34,182 nucleotides of DNA from SZUA-521 sp041738285 (GTDB taxonomy: Bacteria > Pseudomonadota > Gammaproteobacteria > Pseudomonadales > Azotimanducaceae), in assembly GCA_041738285.1 (NCBI GenBank), contig JBGSQB010000159.1:1-34182 (forward strand). Reading direction: 5' to 3'. Each line of letters starts with the position of its first letter. The first letter of the stretch is position 1. The notes under the pieces were generated by a model. That model made no database searches. It saw nothing but the letters and a program-made list of their open reading frames with translations, and was not told the origin of the DNA. Shown piece after piece: positions 19,201-26,933 of this stretch. Both the position numbers and the translations under genes were made by a program.

Positions 19201-19209
19201 CTTGCGCAT
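16201..19209 (-). CDS. TonB-dependent outer-membrane receptor C
   Basis: A 1002-residue receptor. The N-terminus has a basic region and hydrophobic signal (LGAAAGAIAACMAAEVAA), then 'EEIVVYGQRVE', the plug 'GIGTNFRGLGGDPG' and 'EVLRGPQGTLYGRNSIGG', and a barrel that ends in the standard way, 'FEAIYSFGG'. A GGGAGGGG ribosome site precedes the ATG. It is more distant from receptors A and B than they are from each other and carries longer barrel loops with its own Cys residues ('GPCIGDHPIKRVGEC', 'LPDCIEW...YCGD'). It lies directly downstream of the three minus-strand TIR-TPR genes, separated by a palindromic element, and heads the receptor C-B pair. Confidence 0.94.
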   Translation of the reverse strand: MRKSPTALRRCGLGAAAGAIAACMAAEVAATESTAPRRIEEIVVYGQRVESTVSDTSISITAMDETFLANMGVQGPNEMINFIPATTRTDWDIKIRGIGTNFRGLGGDPGVGTYYNGIYSPDFGIAATENGLYDVERIEVLRGPQGTLYGRNSIGGVLNYVTNAPNHDEFEGQARVILGDYDTREVYGVVSGPLTESVAARLVATRRQSDGRITGMGQAEDVQDFNDQNLVLTLEWQPTDSITVSVRGNDRRYRGTANFGSGGAGILSEGPCIGDHPIKRVGECDPRYRVPRDTNYYAPGLRVVDASTPNAFPFVHPITGDTVYAYYNRPGVDPAAWPYSPSPNYMDPHVAKYNDGGDWKKPQLKSLTNNYVEEEFDHHAGSMIVDWDVSDRVSLSYLGDYQSFEYWFDNDNDASSSELSSMGDTVHADVWSWSHELRLFWELGDRWSATSGVYLFKEDRDQPYAHRNRLGKGYVNNQTSYGPAGAETWVRDAFPWLPDCIEWQTLPIGAAGAFGAYCGDPGRAHSRSNDTGAVYEQENTVVTENVALYTQGDLKLSDTFSVTLGLRYSEDDRQGLESRGGYDEIIFSSPDGDWVPFVLAGAAPPGFDASQFFAPGVTPLAAINVAMGAATFTGDPDSPIAPVCPLTAVTCDRPLRLGGLPISWGSRARGEYESDSWTYRVNFNWEPSEEILIYAGLTTGYRAGGFNMGGTDNRTDVDTDGDGFLDTTVLLFYDDEELEAYEVGYKGHHLNGRLQVAASLYTYNYENYQDNLSSWETSSGDFNLPPGVGAPPGRGPVEVTTNIPDVRNYGFEIDMTWLAGDRLTLGGNYGYTISEYRSDFTIFNQDDPRYPRTIMGGDVNEDPCTLPPQVKALYCVEVKGVQLSGIPKHKGVIWATYEWPIDAGTISLNASHAMTGEFFTSTFARPWDEVPASKRTDMRLTYRTPDRRWEASVFVDNVFDDRYLRWADMSNLATGLGSNYPHRGIALDPRFIGFEAIYSFGG

Positions 19210-19230
19210 AGCCCCTCCCAGGTCGAATGC

Positions 19231-19253
19231 GCACTAAGGAAGCTCTGAACAAG
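19231..19253 (+). repeat. 23-bp repeat, copy 2
   Basis: Same sequence as 13487-13509 with one mismatch and in the same orientation. Its inner 16 bases form the left arm of the palindromic element starting at 19238. The two copies lie just outside the receptor C-B gene pair. Confidence 0.75.
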
Positions 19254-19379
19254 TGGATATTTTCGTCAGGGCAAGGCGGGGCGCGTGGAGGAAAGTCGCG
19301 AATATGCTCTAGGTTCGCGAGGCTTCCGCAGCGCGCCCCAACGCGGCCATGGCGGAAATAGGCCTTGTTCAGAGGTTCC
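19238..19379. repeat. 142-bp MITE-like palindromic element
   Basis: The ends are inverted repeats, GGAAGCTCTGAACAAG at 19238-19253 and CTTGTTCAGAGGTTCC at 19364-19379 (15 of 16 pair). Inside are two further nested pairs: GGGGCGCG/CGCGCCCC at 19278-19285 and 19332-19339, and TCGCGAA/TTCGCGA at 19296-19302 and 19314-19320. The whole unit can therefore fold into one long hairpin. No gene is inside it. It fills most of the 189-base gap between the TIR-TPR gene and receptor C, starting 28 bases upstream of the receptor start, where it could weaken read-through. Confidence 0.75.
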
Positions 19380-19398
19380 CCAACGGTTCTTTTACGCC

Positions 19399-21453
19399 TC
19401 AAGGGGATGGGCGTCCAGCCCTCCCCTTCGATGCTTCCAGGGCTTCGAGATCACTCAGCACATCCTGGAAACCGGGTTCATCGCGCAGCACATCGAGGTA
19501 CGTTGCGAGCCGGACAAACTGCGGCGTCGCAACATCGGCGGCGGCCAGCCCCCGCCGCAGCCAGGCGATCGCGTTGTCCACTTCGCCTAACGCCAGGAAG
19601 TTCTGCACCGCATCGAAGTAGCGGAAATCGACCAGATAGTCGACCTCGCGCGAGTAGATCTCCGGATCCCATTTTTCACGGAGACGATGCGCTTCATCGG
19701 TGCGGCCGACACGGGCCAGGACGGCAATGAAGGCGAACGGCTCCCGATCACCCGTCAATGCCCACGCTTCATCGATGAGCGTTTCAGCAGCCGCTCGTTC
19801 ACCCCGGGCGATCTCCGCCAAGGCCATGAATCGCAGCAACCGCGACCGCAGCCATGGGTAGGGCGTCACGAGCAGCGCCTGCCTCCATCCCTCCAATGCG
19901 AGCGCGTAATCGCCCAACGCGTAGTGGGCAAGACCCCACACTATGGAAAAAATCGATGGTTCATTCGTATGGTCGATCTCCTGAGCAATACGCAGCATTG
20001 CCGCAGTTTCGCCTTTGCGACCCTGCTGCATGTACAACCTCGCAAGATGGAAGTTCGACCAGGTCCGGCCGGGCGTGAGTTGGAGCGACTTCAGCAGCGC
20101 CGCCTCGGCGGATTCGTAGTCATACTCGCGCACCGCGAGCTGGCCGAGTTGCGACAGCGCCTCGGACTCCGTGCCACGTGGGACGAGCGCGAACGCGCGT
20201 TCGAGGCTCGCGTGGGCGCGTTGTCGCGCCGCGTCAACGGTTAGATCGAAGTCGGCGCGCTGCATGTAGATGTTAGTCAGCCACAGATGCGCGATGTACA
20301 GCTCAGGATCGAGCTCGACCGCCTTCTCATAGAAGTTGGTGATCATTGTCCAACTACCACCTTCACCGGCCGCGAGCCGTAGATACTGGCCATAGGCCTG
20401 CTGCACGTAACCCATCGCCGCGTCGTTCTCACTGGAGTAGAAATACGAAAAGTACAGAACGCTCACATCGAAGATGAGCTGCATGCGTGCCATCAGCCCA
20501 ATTTCCCACGCCACACCGCGCTTGCCGTCTCCGACTTCTTCGATAGACCGGTCGAACTGCTTCGACCAGACGTGAAAGCCATCTGCAACGCGAATCAACT
20601 GCGCCGTGATTCTTAATCCATCACCGGATGGACGCACGCTGCCTTCGATGACGTAGCCGACCCCCAGCGCCTCGCCGATGACGCGCAGGTCCTCGGTGGC
20701 CCCGCGGTAGCGAAATGAAGAGGTACGCGACGCCACGCTGGGGATCTGCCGCTGTGCGATCGCATCGATGACGTCTTCAGTGAGTGCATCGGCCAGGTAG
20801 ATAAGTTCGATGTCGGAACTCAAATTCGCAAACGGCAGCACCGCAATCGAGCGGGGATCGACCGCTGGAAGCGCGAGCTCATCATCCTCGGATTCCCCGA
20901 CGTCGACATCTCGCATGACAACCATGCCAACAGCCAGTGCCACTGCGACGATGACCGCGCCGATCGCTAACGCCCAGCGAGGACCGAACATGCCCCGTGG
21001 CGATATAGGGCGTGACGGCCGAACCGTTGCAACGTAGTGGCTGGCTGCGGTGGCGAGTGCTGCCCGATACTGCGCGCTGGGCAACGCGTGGCGCAGTATC
21101 GCCTGTCGATCGCCCAGACTCAGCCGCAGCCCGTCGGGTAGATTGGATTTCTCCAAATGAACTGCAACGATGGGAACACCTTCGTCCTGGGCGAAACCAA
21201 GTTCGCGTCGACAATGCGCGGACTGCGCCGACGGGTTCGAGACGAAGTACAGCAGCAGCGCCGCGTGTTTGATGCGCTGGGCCAGTTCATCGCGCCATTC
21301 GGATCCAGCGGGCACACCTTCGTCGTACCAGAGGTTCACCCCCTGTTCGTGCAGACTCAGGATATCGGGGTAGACCGTGGCGCTGTCTTCGTGCGAATAG
21401 CAGACGAAGACATATGGATCCGGGCCTCGGTATGCCGCGAACGGCAGCGCCAT
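19399..21453 (-). CDS. TIR-TM-TolB-like-TPR membrane protein 2
   Basis: A 684-residue protein. The TIR domain (1-135) reads 'AYRGPDPYVFVCYSHED', 'LWYDEGVPAGSEW' and 'SAHCRRELGFA' with Glu84 as the likely catalytic residue. A membrane helix lies at ~157-178 (WALAIGAVIVAVALAVGMVV). Residues ~200-300 are a canonical TolB-N/FlgO-like domain: 'IAVLPFANLSSD', 'YLADALTEDVIDAIA', 'RTSSFRYRG', 'LGVGYVIEGSVRPSGDGLRITAQL'. The remaining ~380 residues hold TPR-like helix pairs ('AVELDPELYIAHLWLTNIYMQ', 'FHLARLYMQQGRKGETAAML'). It starts 13 nt after the frameshifted paralogue, to which it is closely similar over its full length, pointing to tandem duplication. Confidence 0.9.
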   Translation of the reverse strand: MALPFAAYRGPDPYVFVCYSHEDSATVYPDILSLHEQGVNLWYDEGVPAGSEWRDELAQRIKHAALLLYFVSNPSAQSAHCRRELGFAQDEGVPIVAVHLEKSNLPDGLRLSLGDRQAILRHALPSAQYRAALATAASHYVATVRPSRPISPRGMFGPRWALAIGAVIVAVALAVGMVVMRDVDVGESEDDELALPAVDPRSIAVLPFANLSSDIELIYLADALTEDVIDAIAQRQIPSVASRTSSFRYRGATEDLRVIGEALGVGYVIEGSVRPSGDGLRITAQLIRVADGFHVWSKQFDRSIEEVGDGKRGVAWEIGLMARMQLIFDVSVLYFSYFYSSENDAAMGYVQQAYGQYLRLAAGEGGSWTMITNFYEKAVELDPELYIAHLWLTNIYMQRADFDLTVDAARQRAHASLERAFALVPRGTESEALSQLGQLAVREYDYESAEAALLKSLQLTPGRTWSNFHLARLYMQQGRKGETAAMLRIAQEIDHTNEPSIFSIVWGLAHYALGDYALALEGWRQALLVTPYPWLRSRLLRFMALAEIARGERAAAETLIDEAWALTGDREPFAFIAVLARVGRTDEAHRLREKWDPEIYSREVDYLVDFRYFDAVQNFLALGEVDNAIAWLRRGLAAADVATPQFVRLATYLDVLRDEPGFQDVLSDLEALEASKGRAGRPSP

Positions 21454-21466
21454 GACACCCCCCTCG

Positions 21467-23523
21467 TCAGTTCAGCGCCAGGTCCGAAAGATCTCCCGAT
21501 CCCGCCGCACCGAGCGCTTCGAGTGATTCCAGGTAAGAGATGATTTCTGCAAAGCGCGGATCGCTGCGCAGAGGATCGAGATATCGGCCAACGCGTATCG
21601 ATTCGATCACGTAGAGGTCCCGGGCATCGATTGCCTTTCGCAGCCAGGCGAACGCGCTGTCATGTTCTCCGAGCGCGATGAAATTCTGCAATCCTTCAAA
21701 CATGCGGGCTTGGCGACCATCCTCCGTGCGGGCGGCACGATCGGGGTCCCACTGGGCCCGCAGTTCACGCGCGCGCGGTTCACGTCCCGTGACGCTGTAT
21801 GAGGCGATGAATGCGTGGGGCTCCGTCGCACCTGCGAGCGTCCAGGCTTCGTCGACTAAGCGAGCGGCTTGTTCCCGATCACCTCGCTCGACCAGTGACA
21901 AGGCCATCAACCTGAGCATTCTGCTTCGCCAATGGGCGTTCCGCTCGATCGATAGTGCCTCATCCCATGCCTCATAGGCTGCAGCGTGCTGCCCCAAGTG
22001 AGACTCCAGCAACGCCCACACGAACAGAAATACGGCCTGCTCATGCAGATGGTCAATTCGTCGCGCGGCTTCAAGCGCCGCCATTGCCTCCCGCTCTCGT
22101 CCTTGACTCAGATAGCTTCGGGCACTGAAGAGGTGAGCGAAGGAATACTCGGGCTCCAGCTGGAGCAGCCTGCGCAGCGCGGCCTCCGCAGTTGCGTAGT
22201 CGAGATCGAGCTGCAGCGCCACTTCGGCGAGTTGCAACAGCGCGTGGGGATCTGTTCCCCGCGGATGTACTGCAAACGCTCGGTCGAGCGCGGCATGCGC
22301 GCGGTCTCTGGCGACATCGACTGGCAGATCGATGCCGGCTCGTGAGCGATACGCGTTGGCAAGCAGATACTGCGCCACATACAGATTCGGATCTATCGCA
22401 ACTGCCCGTTCGTACATGTCCGTGATGACCGTCCAACTGCCACCCTCGCCCGCCCTGAGTTGCACATACTGTTCCCATCCGCGCAGCCAATAGTGAATGG
22501 CTTCCGGGTCGTTGGTGCCAGGATAGGCCCGCATGTACTGGTCGCCAGCGTCGGTAATCGCCTTAATCCGCGCCAGCTGCGCGATATCCTGCGCAACACC
22601 CAGTCGAGCAGTCGACAAGGCCTGTGGTGTGCGTTCGTACTGTGTGGACCAGACGTGAAACCCGTCCGCCGCACGAATCAGCTGCGCGGTGATCTTGAGG
22701 TTCTCACCGACCGGTCGGACACTTCCTTCGAGGATGTATCCCACCTTCAACTCGCTGCCAATTAAGCGCACATCTTGGTTCGCGCCCTTGTAGCGAAACG
22801 CCGACGTGCGCGAGACGACACTTGGCATCGGCCGCTGCGCGATTGCATCGATGATGTCTTCGGTCAGGCCGTCTGCCAGATGTGAGATCTCGACATCCGA
22901 ACTCAGACTCGCAAACGGCAACACGACGAGTGAGCGCGTGTCGTAGTCCGGCCATTGATCGTCATCTGAGTCCCAGCGCACAAACATCACGCCGGCGCCG
23001 ATCATCGTCGCAATGAGCAGCGCGGTTGCTACGAACGCCCGCGTTCGTCGTTGGTATGACCGATGCGAGCCAGTGGCCGCGGTGGCCGGGCCTTTCGCGG
23101 ATACGTACTTGGCAGCGCCTGCGGTCAGCGCCTCTTTGTATGGTTCGCCGACAGCGCATGCCGCAGGATTGCCTGACGATTGCCGAGTGCCAGCCTCAAT
23201 CCGTCCGGCAGCGGCGATGGTTCGATGTGCACGGCGACGAGCGGCAGCCCTTCGTCGAGCGCGAAGTTGAGTTCGCGACGACAGTGGGCGGAAGCAATCG
23301 ATGCGGGTGATACGAAATAGATGAAGAGCGCCGCGCCCTTGATCCGCATGGCGAGTTCGTCGTGCCACTCCGTGCCTGCGGGTATGCCTTCGTCGTACCA
23401 GAGGTTCACGCCCTGCTGGTGGAGACTCAGGATGTCGGAATAGACGATGCCGCTGTCGTCGTGCGAATAGCACACGAACACGTAGGGCTCAGCGCCTCGG
23501 TAGGCCGGAAACGGTATCGTCAT
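21467..23523 (-). pseudogene. TIR-TM-TolB-like-TPR membrane protein 3, frameshifted at the TIR-TM junction
   Basis: Start is the ATG at 23523 ('MTIPFPAYRG'). The TIR domain, with Glu84 in 'SAHCRRELNFA', is in one frame until it stops at 23125 after 132 residues; the rest, from 'EPYKEALTAGAAKY' onward through the membrane helix, TolB-N domain ('LVVLPFASLSSDVEISHLADGLTEDIIDAIA') and TPR region, is in another frame. Alignment with the adjacent paralogue puts the break at 23143-23151, and one added base there would restore an ORF of about 685 residues, almost exactly the paralogue's length. The downstream frame is otherwise undamaged, so the mutation is recent, or is an assembly error, or the two parts are made separately. 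A soluble 132-residue TIR would be the product as it stands. Confidence 0.85.
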
Positions 23524-23570
23524 TAGCGTACCCCCACCATCTGGGAGCGTACCATCCGGACGCCTGGCCG

Positions 23571-25589
23571 CTACAGCTTCATGTTTCGAGTGATGCGCGC
23601 AATGCGCTCGCGATGCTCGCTCAGGAGTGCGGTCCTTTCGGGGTCGCCCGCCGCCCACATCTCGAGCGTTGGCCAGTAGTCCTCGTACGTGGAAAGCTCC
23701 CAGTTCGTGAAATGAAGGACCTGCAGACGGGACTCGCGTTCGCGCCATGCGCCGATGTGAGCGGCGTAGTCACCGAGCAGGAAGAATCCTTGCGAGTACA
23801 AGAACAGGAAATTCCACATGTGTAGACGCGGTTCCGGTACCTCCGCCAGATACTTCGGATACCAGCGTGCGATCTGCGCCTCCAGGTCAGTCGCGTCGCC
23901 TGCCAGTGCATCCGCGAAGGGTAATCCCCACTCGATGTGCGGATAGGCGTTCGCAAGCCGACGCGCCCGATCAAGATCCCGATACAGCACGCTGTGAAAG
24001 ATCGCCATGCTCTGTTCGAACACGTTCTCCGGCTGCAGCGCCAGCGCCTCGTCGAACACGCGGTTTCCTGCGGCCACGTCTCCCAACATGTAGAGGCAAC
24101 GCGCGGCGACGTCCTTGATCACGGGATTTAGCGGATCCACAATTTCGCCGGCGCGCATGATCGTCAGCGCATCCGCGGGTCGATTCGCGTTCATCAGCGC
24201 GATTGCGCGCCAGATTGCCAATTGGTCGCGTGGTGCACCACCCGCTTCGGCTTGATCAAATGCCTGCATTGCGCCCGAAAAATCAAGGTCCGCGGCCAGT
24301 CTCAGCAGACCTAGCACGAATAGCGCAAGCGGCTCATCGGGCGACACTGACAACACCGCAAGCGTTTCGCTTCGCGCACGAGGCAACATCTCTCGAGCGG
24401 GCCGCACGCCCCACTCCGCTGTCAGGAAGTAGATACTCGCCCGATACGCCCGAGCGCTCGTGTAGGACGGGTCGAGCGCCAGTGCCTGATCAGCAAATTC
24501 GAGCGCCGCGACCAGATTGCCACGTTCCTCGGTTGCAGTGATCGCCTGAAGGATGAGTTCATACGCGGCAAGGCTACGCGTGGGGACGGCCGTCGGCTGG
24601 GAGCTTTGCCGCTCGCCGATGAATTCAGACAATGCCGTGCCCACATCACCCGCAATCTCGTCGTACAGGGCAAAAACCGCGGCCACGTCATCGATCTTCT
24701 TTTCATAGTCGCCGCCAAGCACGTGGGTTCCGTCGGACGCGTCGATCAGCGACACACGTACCCTAAGCGTGTTGCCACTTCGATTGACTGTTCCCTCGAT
24801 GAGGTAATTGGCCGAGAGCTGTTTGCCGATCTCACGGGCACCGAGTGTCGACTGCCGATAGCTTTGTGACGACGTCATTGCGATCACACGCACGCCCGAA
24901 AAGCGCGTCATCTGATTCCAGATCTCCTGCGTAACGCCAAGTGTGAAATAGTCCTGTGCCGGGTCGCCGGAGATGTTTTGCAACGGCAGTACCGCAAGCT
25001 TGGGGGTCTGCAACGCCGGTTTCTGCGCAGCCGTCGCATCGGGTTCAGCGGGTGTTCGATTCACGCCGACCCATGCACCGGCGAGAATGAGAAGGCCGAC
25101 CAACCCGCCGATCACGACGCGACGCAGCGTCGACCTGGAAGCGGACGGGTCCGCCTTCGACGTCGACTGTTCGATCGGGCGTCCTAGCGCGGCAAGCAGA
25201 TGTTCACGGTAGTGATCGTCGCGAAACGGAAACAGCGCCTGAACCAGATTGAGGGCGATGCGTAGATCGCCCGGCAGCTCGACGTTCTCCAAATAGACGG
25301 GCAGCACGTCGAGGCCGCGATCAATTGCGTAGTGGACTTCGCGACGACAGTCGGAAGATCGAACGGAGGCGCGGGAGACATAGAAGATGAGGCGCTCGGC
25401 ATGATCCAGTGCATCGGCGATCTCCTGCCGCCACACCCTGCCACCGGAGATGCCTTCGTCATACCAGATGCGCTGCCCATGACCCTGCAGCCATTCGATT
25501 TCCGGGTACACCACGGCGACGTCGGCATGGGAGTAGCAGACGAAGATGAACGGCTCATGCCCTACGTAGGCAGGCAGCCGGGTAGACAT
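23571..25589 (-). CDS. TIR-TM-TolB-like-TPR membrane protein 4
   Basis: A 672-residue protein. The TIR domain opens 'LPAYVGHEPFIFVCYSHAD' and has 'IWYDEGISGGRVW' and 'SSDCRREVHYA' with Glu84. One membrane helix lies at ~156-176 (VVIGGLVGLLILAGAWVGV). The TolB-N-like domain reads 'LAVLPLQNISGDPAQDYFTLGVTQEIWNQM' and 'LSANYLIEGTVNRSGNTLRVRVSL'. The C-terminal half holds TPR-like repeats ('ALEFADQALALDPSYTSARAYRASIYF', 'VFDEALALQPENVFEQ'). It is the most divergent of the three minus-strand copies and the first in gene order, starting 20 nt after the VOC gene. Family knowledge says such TolB-TPR regions sit behind varied cytoplasmic output domains; TIR as the output is the unusual part. Confidence 0.9.
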   Translation of the reverse strand: MSTRLPAYVGHEPFIFVCYSHADVAVVYPEIEWLQGHGQRIWYDEGISGGRVWRQEIADALDHAERLIFYVSRASVRSSDCRREVHYAIDRGLDVLPVYLENVELPGDLRIALNLVQALFPFRDDHYREHLLAALGRPIEQSTSKADPSASRSTLRRVVIGGLVGLLILAGAWVGVNRTPAEPDATAAQKPALQTPKLAVLPLQNISGDPAQDYFTLGVTQEIWNQMTRFSGVRVIAMTSSQSYRQSTLGAREIGKQLSANYLIEGTVNRSGNTLRVRVSLIDASDGTHVLGGDYEKKIDDVAAVFALYDEIAGDVGTALSEFIGERQSSQPTAVPTRSLAAYELILQAITATEERGNLVAALEFADQALALDPSYTSARAYRASIYFLTAEWGVRPAREMLPRARSETLAVLSVSPDEPLALFVLGLLRLAADLDFSGAMQAFDQAEAGGAPRDQLAIWRAIALMNANRPADALTIMRAGEIVDPLNPVIKDVAARCLYMLGDVAAGNRVFDEALALQPENVFEQSMAIFHSVLYRDLDRARRLANAYPHIEWGLPFADALAGDATDLEAQIARWYPKYLAEVPEPRLHMWNFLFLYSQGFFLLGDYAAHIGAWRERESRLQVLHFTNWELSTYEDYWPTLEMWAAGDPERTALLSEHRERIARITRNMKL

Positions 25590-25609
25590 GGGATGTCCAT
25601 CGCCAGTAA

Positions 25610-25990
25610 TCAGCGCTCGCCGCGCGTGTAGATCGCAAGCCCATACCCATCTGGATCGCGCACCACGAACTCGGTGTGCCGCGCGAGCGGGTTGTATTCC
25701 GGCTGGGTGACGATTTCTGCCTGCATCTCGACTGCGCGTGCGTGCACCGCGTGTACATCGTCGACGCGCACGTACACGAGTACGCCCGCACCACGCGGTG
25801 TGTCTTCTTTCAACTGCACACCGTGCTCATCGCCATCGAGCCGATGCAACTGGAACAGCAAGTTGCCGGCATCATCCACGATCATCTCGTACTCATCGCC
25901 GCCATGACCGCTCTTGGCGCCCAACAGGCGTTGCAGGAACGCAGAGGACTTCGACACGTCGTTTACGAACAGCATGACTTCGGTATGCAT
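25610..25990 (-). CDS. VOC-superfamily (glyoxalase/bleomycin-resistance-like) protein
   Basis: A 126-residue protein. The ATG at 25990 follows a GAGGGAG ribosome site and gives the usual beginning 'MHTEVMLFVNDVSKS'; the longer frame would run into the upstream gene's stop. The two beta-alpha-beta-beta-beta modules are visible, ending with the strongly typical 'HTEFVVRDPDGYGLAIY', whose Glu is a usual metal ligand. VOC proteins act as metal-dependent lyases, isomerases, dioxygenases or ligand binders; no specific activity can be named. It lies 13 nt after the selenoprotein gene and 20 nt before the first TIR gene, so it is part of the same run. Confidence 0.87.
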   Translation of the reverse strand: MHTEVMLFVNDVSKSSAFLQRLLGAKSGHGGDEYEMIVDDAGNLLFQLHRLDGDEHGVQLKEDTPRGAGVLVYVRVDDVHAVHARAVEMQAEIVTQPEYNPLARHTEFVVRDPDGYGLAIYTRGER

Positions 25991-26003
25991 GCGAGCTCCC
26001 TCG

Positions 26004-26933
26004 TCACTCGACGAAGATGCAGGTTGCGCAGCCGCCTCGCGCCAACGTTTCTTGCGCGCGCAGCCGATCATCTTCGCTCTGGTACTGTGGATCAGGCGCG
26101 CGTTCCACGCGCTGATCCGAGTGTCCTGCGCCCGCGGATCGCGGCCGCATTACAGAGTCCTTCCACGCATCGTCAGCAGCCCACTCGAATGGCAGCCGCA
26201 CCATTGCGCCAGGCTCGGAGATCGCAGTGAACGCATCGAGCGCCGCGCGCATGATGGCTGCATTGGTCAACGGATCTTTCGGTTTGCCAGCGGTGTGACC
26301 GAGGGGAAAGTCGAGATAGACCGAGCGCGGCGGGCGCACGGCGGCGGTGATCGACCATGCGCTGGAAAACGACAGCGTCGGAATCCCTCGGCCTTCGATC
26401 TCGCGCGCGATCAGTCCAACGGACTGATGACACACGGGTCAGACGGGGACGAGGATGGCGAGATCCACCTCGTCTTTCATTACGCGGTCAGCGATCGCGG
26501 GCGCGAGGTTGTCGCGCACCTTGCGCGCCGAGTAGATGCCGCCCATGAAGGCGTAGGCGTTGCGCGACAGTTCGCGAATGCGGCGCGCGCTCACCATTTC
26601 GTGCAGGGTGTCGATCGGAAACACGACATTCGGGTCGATACGCGCATCGGTCAGGTCGTAGGCGAAGTGGGTCGCGCGCAGATGCTCGGTCGGCGCGGTG
26701 GTATCGATGATGCGGAAGCTCAGATCGTCCTTGAAGTGGAAGGCGATCTGACCGCGCTCGTAAATGCCGCCGGAACCGATCAGGGCGACGCGACACGATT
26801 CGAGCGGCTCATTCAGCGGCACGAACGGTGGCGGGTCATCGCTGTGCACCCATTGATACGGTGGATACCCGAGGTCCTCGTATTGAGCCCGGGTGCGCTC
26901 GATGTAATCGATGGGGGGTCGGGTACTCGGCAT
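26004..26933 (-). CDS. GrdB-like reductase selenoprotein with in-frame UGA (Sec165)
   Basis: Two same-frame ORFs, 26933-26439 and 26435-26004, are joined by one UGA at 26439-26441. Read as selenocysteine this gives 309 residues with 'LVPV-U-PVC-HQSVGLIARE', i.e. a U165-x-x-C168 redox motif. The N-terminal half ('PPIDYIERTRAQYEDLGYPPYQW', 'ALIGSGGIY') matches the glycine/sarcosine/betaine reductase selenoprotein B family, whose classic members also carry a UxxC centre. The C-terminus ends 'GGCATCIFVE', a second dithiol motif. A SECIS-like hairpin follows the UGA. In anaerobes GrdB binds substrate through Sec; the role in this probably aerobic context is unknown, perhaps reductive cleavage of a C-N, C-S or similar bond. 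An automatic caller would split or truncate the gene. Confidence 0.88.
26410..26428 (-). promoter_or_regulatory. Bacterial SECIS-like hairpin
   Basis: On the coding strand, 10 nt after the UGA, ATCAGTCC pairs perfectly with GGACTGAT across a GUU loop. The stem is 8 bp, the apical loop starts with G, and the UGA-to-loop distance is 18 nt. Bacterial SECIS elements are defined by a hairpin just downstream of UGA with a G early in a small loop at about this distance, so the site fits selenocysteine insertion by SelB. Confidence 0.78.

Noticed and set aside
19231..19398. A small ORF or RNA gene inside the palindromic element
   Set aside because: The ORFs there are short, run into the TIR-TPR gene antisense and have no ribosome site; the palindromic structure explains the sequence.
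23125..23170. Programmed -1 ribosomal frameshifting in the third TIR-TPR gene
   Set aside because: No X-XXY-YYZ slippery heptamer or clear downstream pseudoknot is seen near 23143-23151; a one-base deletion or assembly error explains it more simply.
7817..25589. The TIR genes as a known anti-phage system (Thoeris or TIR-CBASS)
   Set aside because: No ThsA-like SLOG/sirtuin effector, cyclic-nucleotide synthase, STING-like or Argonaute partner is present, and the TIRs are joined to membrane and periplasmic TPR parts.
26004..26435. A separate 143-residue gene starting at GTG 26435
   Set aside because: It is in the same frame as the upstream ORF, has no ribosome site, and its first residues complete the UxxC motif; it is the C-terminal part of the selenoprotein.
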